The notes below the pieces were generated by a model. It was not told the DNA's origin and ran no database searches. It saw only the letters and a program-made list of their open reading frames with translations. Position numbers and translations under genes: made by a program. Shown here piece after piece: positions 1 through 5,175 of a stretch of DNA of 5,175 nucleotides; the stretch's first letter is position 1; every line of letters begins with the position of its first letter. The stretch covers positions 1-5,175 of the forward strand of contig CAMWQZ010000125.1 of NCBI GenBank assembly GCA_947176515.1. The letters run 5' to 3'. This DNA comes from an uncultured Bacteroidales bacterium (GTDB taxonomy: Bacteria > Bacteroidota > Bacteroidia > Bacteroidales > Muribaculaceae).

Positions 1-811
1 GCTGTCCTACTGCATATGACTCAATGTCAAAGCTGCTACCATAATATACAAGGGTCGAACCCGAGAGGTCAGTGAGGATATAGCCCTGTTTGCAGAGAGC
101 TGTAACGACACCGCTTGCTTCAATCGCTGCATTAACTTTGAGCGAACCTATTGTGCTTGACATTTCAAAACCGGGAACTGGTTCGGGAGTCGATGAACCA
201 CCGAACACGGGGTCCTGACCGGCCTGTTTGTAAGTAACCACAACAAAGTCACCTACGTTGTAGTCAAGATTTTCGTCGAGGATATCACCGAGATATTTCG
301 ACGCAGGTTTTGAAGGAGCGAATGCCTCGACGAAGTCAGTCTCGCTATTCCATACGCTCTGATAGTCAGCTTCGGTCACGGTGTACTGCAAGCCGTTCTG
401 GATGCCAGACAACTCGGCAGGGAGTGCGTCAGAAGTCGGGAAGCTGAGCTGGAGGGTTGATTTTTCTGACAACCAGTAGACAATGCTGCCCTTGACTGCC
501 GACAGAGAGTCGAGCCACGCAGGAGCGTAGGCTTCGGGAGTGATTTTAGAAGTGAAGAAACCATTGGCGGCAACAGCAGCGAGTTCTGCGCTTTCGCCGC
601 GCTCGGCTGCCAGCTTGAGATTGGCAGTCATGTTGGCCATCTTCTTGATGTCGGCCGCTGTCATAGTGTAGGCAACGGTCTCTTTCTTGGTGATGGTCGG
701 AGTGTCGAAACCGTCGAGATATTCGTCGTTCCAAGAGTTCTCGTCGCAGGCAGTGAGCGTGGTGGCGAGAGCGGCTCCGAGCATCAGGCTTTTAAATGCG
801 ATATGTTTCAT
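1..811 (-). CDS. Putative surface/periplasmic lipoprotein with two repeated modules and an OB-fold-like (DUF5689-like) segment, C-terminus cut off
   Basis: This gene probably encodes an outer-membrane-anchored lipoprotein that partners the receptor just upstream. The ATG is at 811-809, and 270 residues are open to the window edge with no stop, so the C-terminus is missing. The first 21 residues form a lipoprotein signal peptide (basic start, hydrophobic core) ending in the lipobox L19-T20-A21-C22. C22 is followed by the acidic D23-E24, which would suit surface export in Bacteroidota but is weak evidence. Residues about 48-113 and 143-194 look like two degenerate copies of one module: each opens with Y-T-x-T-x-A-D and ends with a short hydrophobic G-x-x-V-x-x-Y-like strand. 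A Pro/Gly/Ser linker (about 199-214) leads into residues 216-270, whose pattern (SGVVTA, then GYILTD, then SGSTLVYYG) resembles the OB-fold of DUF5689-type Bacteroidota lipoproteins. The start is 22 bases after the receptor stop, so the two genes are probably cotranscribed. The function is unknown; the family assignment comes from recalled pattern, not a search. Confidence 0.8.
   Translation of the reverse strand, partial: MKHIAFKSLMLGAALATTLTACDENSWNDEYLDGFDTPTITKKETVAYTMTAADIKKMANMTANLKLAAERGESAELAAVAANGFFTSKITPEAYAPAWLDSLSAVKGSIVYWLSEKSTLQLSFPTSDALPAELSGIQNGLQYTVTEADYQSVWNSETDFVEAFAPSKPASKYLGDILDENLDYNVGDFVVVTYKQAGQDPVFGGSSTPEPVPGFEMSSTIGSLKVNAAIEASGVVTALCKQGYILTDLSGSTLVYYGSSFDIESYAVGQ
230..670 (-). 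repeat. Two degenerate copies of a protein module within the lipoprotein gene
   Basis: Copy A is residues 48-113 (positions 670-473) and copy B is residues 143-194 (positions 385-230). Both start with Y-T-[MV]-T-x-A-D. Both then have an aromatic-containing stretch, a helix-like A/S-x-Y-x-x-x-x-L-D segment (A94-Y95 to L100-D101 in A, S171-K172-Y173 to L178-D179 in B), a [KV]-G turn (K107-G108, V186-G187) and a short strand ending in an aromatic residue. The similarity is at protein level only; I see no DNA-level direct repeat, so the duplication, if real, is old. Similar YTLT-x-AD modules occur in other Bacteroidales lipoproteins from memory. Confidence 0.45.
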
Positions 812-833
812 AATCGATAATAGTCGCTATTGG

Positions 834-3569
834 TTAGAAATTGATTTTCAGACGGAGCGAGTATGTGCGACCGAAAGAATAGAATACACGGAAAACATTG
901 TCCCATTCGCCCTTCTGGGTCGATTTATTGTAAGCGTCGACAATGTAGTTGTAGTTGAATACGTTGTAAACGTTGCCGTAGAGAGTAGCGTTTACACCGC
1001 CGATTTTGAACTTGAGGCTTGCGTTGAGGTCAAGCTGCTGTCCCCAGGGTATTTCCCAAGGATCAGCCACCTTGATTGTGCCGCCGTTTTCGAAGTCGCT
1101 GCTGCTGATCTGATAGTCAGAGTAGTTGCGAGCATTGACAACCCAGTCGCCACCGATGCGGAAGCCCTTGAACGGTATGAAGTCAACCGAGATAGAGCCT
1201 GTAGTCTGAGCAGAACCGCCGACTTTCACGCCTTTTTGGTCGATTGTAGCGTGGAGATGGTCGGGAGCCATGATGCCTTCAGCGAGGTCGCCGTCAGTGT
1301 TCTTCAGCGGCTGGCCGAGCTGGTTCCAGAAGTAACCGCTTGCGTTAGAATCCCAAATCCAGTCACCATAAGAAATCATACCCTGGATGTTGACCCATTG
1401 TGCAGGCACCCAGCTTGCGTTGAGTTCTACACCCATGTGACGGGCGTCAACGCCGTTCATGTTCATGAAGTAGCGGTCTCCGGCGTGTTCGCCGCGAGTC
1501 ACTGTACCGCCGCGAGTGGTGGTCTTGTCCATCCACTTAGTGTAGTAAGCGTTAGCTGTGAGTGCAAATTCAGGAGTGTTGAAGCCGTAGCCGAGTTCGA
1601 ATGAGAATACCTTTTCATTGACAGGCTTGTCGTTGAGGACGTTAGAAGTGGTTGAGTTTACAAACACACCGCCTGAGAAGAAGGGCGCACGGCTGATGAA
1701 GCCTGTATTGAAGAACACGTTGTTCTTAGAGTCGATGTTATAGTTAGCACCGCCCTTGATTGTGCCGCCGATGAAGTTGCGGGTCTCAGAGCGCTCGTTT
1801 GCTTTGTCATAATAGAAGAAGTCGCGGCGCCAGTAAGTATTGTTGTTGATTGCGCCTGAAACTACGAGGTTGAGAGCCTTGTCGAGCATGGTATACTCAG
1901 CCTGGCCGTAGATGCCTTCTTGAACGACATAACCGTTATAGTTACGGTAAACTACGTCGCCCACACCGAGTTTTTCGTAAGCCCAAGCTGGGTTGAGGGC
2001 TGCGCTGTTAAGTTCGGCCTTAACGTTCTTACGGCTTGAGTAGTCGATGAAGTATTCGCCGTCAAAGAGGTCGGTGATGATGTTTTTGTGTTCACCTATA
2101 TAATAACGTAGGTCAAGACCGCCTGTGAGAGCAAGACGGTTGCCATTGCTCTGGTTGATGTCATTCTTATAAGAAGAAACGAGGCCAATCCACTTGTGAG
2201 AGTTCATTGACTTCGACATTACGAGTTCCGAACCTGTAGTGCTTGCGGCGTTGAGGTCCTGGATTGCACCGTAGTCAAATGTTCCGTCAGCTGCGAGGAA
2301 TTTTGTGTGGAGCTTGCCGTCAGTTGCGCCATACCAGTCAGAGTAAGTGTATGATCCGAGGCCGCTGCCCTGACCTGAATTACCGCCGCCAGTCGCAAAC
2401 GATGCATAGACAGTTGTAGAGAGTGAAGAGTGGTCGTTAATCTTCCAGTTGTGAGCCAATGAAATCTGAGGCTTGTGGTAGAAGTTCTTTGATGAGTTGT
2501 ACCACTGGCCGTTTTTCTTGTAACCGAAAGTCGGGTTGAAGCGATACATGCTCATATCGTCGCTCATGTAGTTCTTGACATTCTGATATCCCATGATTGT
2601 CAGACCGTTCTGGCTGCTACGCTGGTAGTGGACCTGAGGAGCGCCGAAAGCTGTGAATGACAACTGATGGCTTTCATTGATTTTCCATGAGAGGTTTGCA
2701 AAGTAGTTGTAGCTGTTGTAGGGAGTGCCCTGAATGTATCCGTCGCCCCATTTGCGAGAACCGAGTACTGTAAGAGCCCAACCGTTTTTCATAAGACCGG
2801 TCGAGACCTTCATGCCAATCTGGTTCATGCCGTCGTTACCCATGCCGTACCATACGCTACCGCCTTTTTCAGCATCGGTTGAGCGAGTGGTGATGTTGAT
2901 AGTACCGCCGACAGAGGGGGTTGACACGATTGTAGCGCCGAGACCGCGCTGAGTCTGGATGCTTGAGGCAACGTCGCCGAGACCGGCCCAGTTGCTCCAG
3001 TAGACGCCACCCCATTCCATATCGTTGATGGGCACACCGTTGACCATGATTGCAACGTTTTCAGACTTGAAACCGCGCATGTTAGTCTTAGCGTCGCCGA
3101 AACCACCGCCGGCACGTGTTGTCCACACGCCTGGAGTGGTCTTGAGCACTTCGGGGAGCTCCTGGTTGCCGAGCTTGGTTTCAATCGTTGCGGCTGATAC
3201 ATTTGAAGCTGCAACCGGGGTTAGACGGGTGCGCGCTACAGACTGTGTTACCACAACGTCCTGAAGCATCTTGGTGTCAGGTTTGAGTTTGATTTGACCG
3301 AGATTTTCAGCTGCTTTAACGGTTGTCGGCTGATAGCCCAGCGAGGCAATTTTGAGTTCGATTCCGTTAGGAACAGAAATTACAAAACGGCCGTCGATAT
3401 CAGTAGTCACACCTGTGGTTGACCCTGCAGGGATGACAATTGCGCCGATAAGCGGCGCATTAACCTCATCGACAACCTGACCGGTGCATTTTACGTTGGG
3501 GCGTTGTGCAAAAGCACCGACTGCCGCCATAAGTATTGCTCCGGTCAAGAGAAATAGTCTCTTAAACAT
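834..3569 (-). CDS. TonB-dependent outer membrane receptor with carboxypeptidase-regulatory-like N-terminal domain
   Basis: This is a complete 911-residue TonB-dependent transporter, which would take up an unknown substrate across the outer membrane using energy from TonB-ExbB-ExbD. Residues 1-21 are a Sec signal peptide with probable cleavage at AFA|Q22. Residues about 27-100 form a CarboxypepD_reg-like beta-sandwich (GQVVDEVNAPLIGA, then TTDIDGRF and LGYQP). A TonB-box-like DVVVT lies at 104-108. The plug is about 115-229, with LPEVLKTTPGV, NMRGF at 163-167, NGVPIND at 177-183, a Trp-rich segment at 184-198 and GGTINITTR at 221-229. The beta-barrel follows, with alternating aromatic strands and a Gly/Ser-rich loop near residues 391-404, and ends in LRLKINF with the terminal Phe typical of BAM substrates. 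The length suits non-SusC receptors of Bacteroidota. The start at 3569 is supported by the signal peptide; as usual in this phylum there is no Shine-Dalgarno sequence. A promoter lies about 90 bases upstream. The next gene encodes a lipoprotein without SusD features, so this is not a clear SusCD pair. The substrate is not assignable. Confidence 0.95.
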   Translation of the reverse strand: MFKRLFLLTGAILMAAVGAFAQRPNVKCTGQVVDEVNAPLIGAIVIPAGSTTGVTTDIDGRFVISVPNGIELKIASLGYQPTTVKAAENLGQIKLKPDTKMLQDVVVTQSVARTRLTPVAASNVSAATIETKLGNQELPEVLKTTPGVWTTRAGGGFGDAKTNMRGFKSENVAIMVNGVPINDMEWGGVYWSNWAGLGDVASSIQTQRGLGATIVSTPSVGGTINITTRSTDAEKGGSVWYGMGNDGMNQIGMKVSTGLMKNGWALTVLGSRKWGDGYIQGTPYNSYNYFANLSWKINESHQLSFTAFGAPQVHYQRSSQNGLTIMGYQNVKNYMSDDMSMYRFNPTFGYKKNGQWYNSSKNFYHKPQISLAHNWKINDHSSLSTTVYASFATGGGNSGQGSGLGSYTYSDWYGATDGKLHTKFLAADGTFDYGAIQDLNAASTTGSELVMSKSMNSHKWIGLVSSYKNDINQSNGNRLALTGGLDLRYYIGEHKNIITDLFDGEYFIDYSSRKNVKAELNSAALNPAWAYEKLGVGDVVYRNYNGYVVQEGIYGQAEYTMLDKALNLVVSGAINNNTYWRRDFFYYDKANERSETRNFIGGTIKGGANYNIDSKNNVFFNTGFISRAPFFSGGVFVNSTTSNVLNDKPVNEKVFSFELGYGFNTPEFALTANAYYTKWMDKTTTRGGTVTRGEHAGDRYFMNMNGVDARHMGVELNASWVPAQWVNIQGMISYGDWIWDSNASGYFWNQLGQPLKNTDGDLAEGIMAPDHLHATIDQKGVKVGGSAQTTGSISVDFIPFKGFRIGGDWVVNARNYSDYQISSSDFENGGTIKVADPWEIPWGQQLDLNASLKFKIGGVNATLYGNVYNVFNYNYIVDAYNKSTQKGEWDNVFRVFYSFGRTYSLRLKINF

Positions 3570-3591
3570 AGCGTTGATGAATTTAATGATA

Positions 3592-3609
3592 AATAATTGA
3601 TTAATTATT
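3592..3609 (-). other. AT-only inverted repeat in the receptor mRNA leader
   Basis: AATAATT, four bases, AATTATT: a perfect 7-base inverted repeat lying 22 bases upstream of the receptor start codon. All stem pairs are A-T, so an RNA hairpin would be weak. It could equally be a DNA operator, or chance in a very AT-rich leader. Confidence 0.3.
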
Positions 3610-3635
3610 GATTATAAAAATTGTGTTCTATGTTA

Positions 3636-3653
3636 AATTGCCATCACGCAATT
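3636..3653 (-). promoter_or_regulatory. Perfect 6-base inverted repeat at the expected transcript start (hairpin or operator)
   Basis: On the minus strand it reads AATTGC, six bases (GTGATG), GCAATT. It starts 6 bases downstream of the -7 element, which places it at or just after the predicted +1 of the receptor transcript. It could be a 5'-terminal stem-loop that stabilises the mRNA, or a binding site for a dimeric repressor. It has no U-run after it, so it does not look like an intrinsic terminator for dapF. Confidence 0.4.
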
Positions 3654-3659
3654 ATTTCA

Positions 3660-3691
3660 CAAAGTTAAACATAATTTTTCTATTATTCAAA
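3660..3691 (-). promoter_or_regulatory. Bacteroidota-type promoter for the receptor-lipoprotein unit
   Basis: On the minus strand, TTTG (3691-3688) is followed after 20 bases by TAACTTTG (3667-3660). This is an exact match to the -33 TTTG and -7 TAnnTTTG consensus of the primary sigma factor in Bacteroides and relatives, with usual spacing. The start of transcription is expected around 3657-3652, giving a leader of roughly 85 bases before the receptor ATG. The -33 element overlaps the dapF stop codon (TGA, 3689-3687), so the promoter sits in the very end of the previous gene. Confidence 0.75.
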
Positions 3692-4493
3692 CAGATACGG
3701 CTGTTTCAAATACGAAACGAGCTGGTCCGGTCATTAAAATATGCCTGTCTTTTTTGTCAATTATTAGTGTGCCGCCGGGTAGCACCACTTTTACCGGCCA
3801 GTTAACTCTGCCAGAAGTCGCCATAGCAAAAGCGGCCGCACATGCGCCTGTGCCGCAAGCCAGAGTTTCGCCTACGCCGCGCTCCCAGGTTCGTTGACAG
3901 ATAGTGTCAGGAGCTTCGACCATTACAAACTCTATGTTAGCCTTATTGGGCCAAAAGGGATGGGATTCAAGTTGGGAGCCTATTTTAGCGACTTCAAAAG
4001 TTTCTGTATCGCTGACTTCAACCACTCCGTGAGGATTGCCGGTCGACACAGGTATTACGTTGAAAATCCCTGATTCTGTAGTCAGCGCAACTGCGCTGTC
4101 GCTCAGCATCACAGCTTCGCCCATGTCAACGGTGACCCTCTCGACTTTGCCATCTATGCCTATATGCAATGCAAGCGTCTTGTTGCCGGCAAGGGTTTCA
4201 ACGGTAGGATGCAGTGACGTATTTAGATGATTGTCATAAATATATTTTCCGACGCAACGTATGCCGTTGCCACACATCTGGGCCTCAGATCCATCAGAAT
4301 TGAATATGCGCATCTTGATGTCGGCGCATGAAGAGTCGGATATCACAAGCAGACCGTCAGCTCCGACACCAAAATGACGGTCGCATAGGCGTCGTGCGAT
4401 TTCAGGCAAGCGTTCTTCGGCAATGTCTCGTCCGTCAATCAGCACGAAGTCATTGCCTGCTCCGTGCATTTTTGTGACTCTGAGCTGCGACAT
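3687..4493 (-). CDS. dapF: Diaminopimelate epimerase
   Basis: DapF interconverts LL-2,6-diaminopimelate and meso-diaminopimelate in the cytoplasm, supplying lysine synthesis and the cross-linking residue of peptidoglycan. The 268-residue length is normal for the family. Visible signatures are MHGAGNDF at 9-16, the first half-site with catalytic Cys74 in AQMCGNGIRC (71-80), GNPHG at 152-156, and the second half-site with Cys213 in ERGVGETLACGTGACA (205-219). PLP is not needed; the two cysteines act as the acid/base pair. The reading frame runs upstream to an ATG at 4664, but those extra 57 residues are Arg/Ser-rich, unlike any DapF, and overlap the preceding gene in another frame. The family N-terminus fits the ATG at 4493. 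This start is 5 bases after the stop of the PLP enzyme gene, indicating cotranscription and perhaps translational coupling. No clear terminator follows the stop. Confidence 0.97.
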   Translation of the reverse strand: MSQLRVTKMHGAGNDFVLIDGRDIAEERLPEIARRLCDRHFGVGADGLLVISDSSCADIKMRIFNSDGSEAQMCGNGIRCVGKYIYDNHLNTSLHPTVETLAGNKTLALHIGIDGKVERVTVDMGEAVMLSDSAVALTTESGIFNVIPVSTGNPHGVVEVSDTETFEVAKIGSQLESHPFWPNKANIEFVMVEAPDTICQRTWERGVGETLACGTGACAAAFAMATSGRVNWPVKVVLPGGTLIIDKKDRHILMTGPARFVFETAVSV

Positions 4494-4498
4494 TATGA

Positions 4499-5175
4499 TT
4501 AGCCTAAATGATGTTGCAGTGCGTTGGTGATGCGGTTGAGACCCTCGGTTAGCACAGAGCGAGGCACTCCGATGTTTAGGCGGATAAAGCCTGACCCTTC
4601 GGCTGCTCCGAAACTTGCGCCATCGCTTACCGCTACGAGCGCTTCGTTGACAAACATATCGCAAAGCTGCTCATGAGTGAGGCCCGTTGGATTAAAGTCA
4701 ATCCATAGCCCAAAACCTGCATCGGGACGGAAAGCCTTTAACACTGGCGCGTTCTTGGCGATATAATCACATGCGAAGTCAGCATTGGCGGCGAGATAGT
4801 CAAGCACGCTGTCAAGCCAGTTTTCGCACTGGGTGTATGCGGCGCGTGTAGCGTAAATCGCATCAATTGGCGGAGTGTCAAATTCGCTCGCATGAAGCCA
4901 TTTGAAAAATCCGTCGCGAAGCGTTGGCGACTGGATTACGACCCACGCTGTCGCTATGCCCGGTATATTGAAGGATTTCGACGGTGCACCGAGCGAAACG
5001 GTAATTTCGGCTGCTTTAGGCTAAATCGAGGCGGTCGGGATATGATTTTTTCCCTTAAAAACAAGATCGCCGTAAATCTCGTCAGAGAGCAGTATCATGT
5101 TATTGCGGTGACATATATCGACTACTTTTTCGAGCGTCTCGCGGTCCCATTGGATGCCGACGGGGTTCTGAGGGT
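4499..5175 (-). pseudogene. PLP-dependent MalY/PatB-family C-S lyase or aminotransferase, N-terminus cut off, interrupted by an in-frame TAG
   Basis: Fold-type I PLP enzymes of the MalY/PatB family usually cleave cystathionine or cysteine S-conjugates (beta C-S lyase), and many are annotated as aminotransferases. The window holds the C-terminal 223 or so residues of an expected 390. In order are PQNPVG at the window edge, SDEIYGDLVF (Asp for the pyridine nitrogen, Tyr for the ring hydroxyl), SKSFNIPG with the PLP-binding Lys codon at 4978-4976 (159 residues from the C-terminus), a late FGLWIDF segment, and FIRLNIGVPRS with the probable carboxylate-binding Arg. A TAG at 5023-5021 falls between the Asp and Lys motifs, in the same frame, with good family similarity on both sides and no frameshift. 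No in-frame ATG follows it; the first GTG (4807) lies after the Lys, so a restart could not give an active enzyme. The gene is therefore a recent pseudogene, carries a sequencing error, or is read through. The motifs do not fit LL-diaminopimelate aminotransferase (DapL). dapF follows after 5 bases. Confidence 0.75.
5021..5023 (-). other. In-frame amber (TAG) codon within the PLP enzyme gene
   Basis: The minus strand reads TCG ATT TAG CCT AAA GCA, giving S-I-stop-P-K-A. It lies 72 codons upstream of the GTG at 4807 in one continuous frame. One base change would restore a sense codon (for example TCG Ser or CAG Gln). The other stops seen in this window are TAA (receptor, PLP enzyme) and TGA (dapF), and nothing else suggests TAG reassignment. 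Confidence 0.85.

Noticed and set aside
819..831. Small inverted repeat AATAG, three bases, CTATT between the receptor and lipoprotein genes
   Set aside because: The 5-base, mostly A-T stem has no U-run and is too weak for a terminator. It could modestly affect the ratio of the two proteins, but chance is as likely.
687..1604. A 305-codon open frame on the plus strand
   Set aside because: It is antisense to the end of the receptor gene and the start of the lipoprotein gene, both clearly coding on the minus strand. Its protein has no recognisable domain, and its length follows from codon bias in the opposite frame.
2825..3214. A 129-codon open frame on the minus strand inside the receptor plug region
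   Set aside because: It is an out-of-frame shadow of the receptor gene with no family resemblance.
3608..3805. A 65-codon plus-strand open frame across the intergenic region and the end of dapF
   Set aside because: It runs through the promoter of the receptor gene and antisense to dapF, and has low-complexity composition in its AT-rich half.
4494..4664. A 57-residue N-terminal extension of DapF from an ATG at 4664
   Set aside because: The extension overlaps the C-terminal coding region of the PLP enzyme in another frame, is rich in Arg and Ser, and is absent from the DapF family. The start at 4493 gives the normal N-terminus.
4499..4807. A free-standing 102-residue protein starting at a GTG
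   Set aside because: The frame continues upstream without a break in family similarity to 5020 and, beyond the TAG, to 5175. The GTG encodes an internal Val of the PLP enzyme.
5021..5023. TAG read as pyrrolysine or as a reassigned amber codon
   Set aside because: It is a single TAG in a non-catalytic loop, and nothing else in the window suggests recoding. A point mutation or sequence error is simpler.

Overview
The window looks like ordinary chromosome of a Bacteroidales bacterium, possibly Muribaculaceae-like, though the genus cannot be fixed from the sequence alone. Three things point there: a TonB-dependent receptor with an N-terminal carboxypeptidase-regulatory-like domain, a promoter of the Bacteroidota type (TTTG, 20 bases, TAACTTTG), and starts without Shine-Dalgarno sequences in AT-rich leaders. 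Every supported gene is on the minus strand, so transcription runs from the right end of the window to the left.

Layout in order of transcription. Positions 5175-4499 hold the C-terminal part of a PLP-dependent enzyme of the MalY/PatB (cystathionine beta-lyase-like) family, interrupted by one in-frame TAG at 5021-5023. Five bases after its stop comes dapF (4493-3687), the diaminopimelate epimerase of lysine and peptidoglycan precursor synthesis, complete and with both catalytic cysteines. A 117-base AT-rich gap (3686-3570) carries a strong promoter match whose -33 element overlaps the dapF stop codon, plus two perfect inverted repeats in the leader. Positions 3569-834 encode a complete 911-residue TonB-dependent outer membrane receptor. 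Its stop is 22 bases from the start of a lipoprotein gene (811 to beyond position 1), which has two degenerate copies of one module and then an OB-fold-like, DUF5689-like segment. Its C-terminus lies outside the window.

The genes fall into two transcription units. The first is metabolic (PLP enzyme, then dapF) and comes from a promoter upstream of the window. The second is an outer-membrane uptake pair (receptor, then lipoprotein) driven by the promoter at the end of dapF. The pair resembles the SusC/SusD arrangement in layout, but the partner shows no SusD signature and the substrate cannot be read from the sequence.

I see no CRISPR array, mobile element, tRNA or rRNA, and no clearly new defence or mobile system. 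The points most worth a second look are the lone amber codon in an otherwise intact PLP enzyme, the modular lipoprotein, and the promoter and hairpin arrangement at the dapF/receptor boundary.
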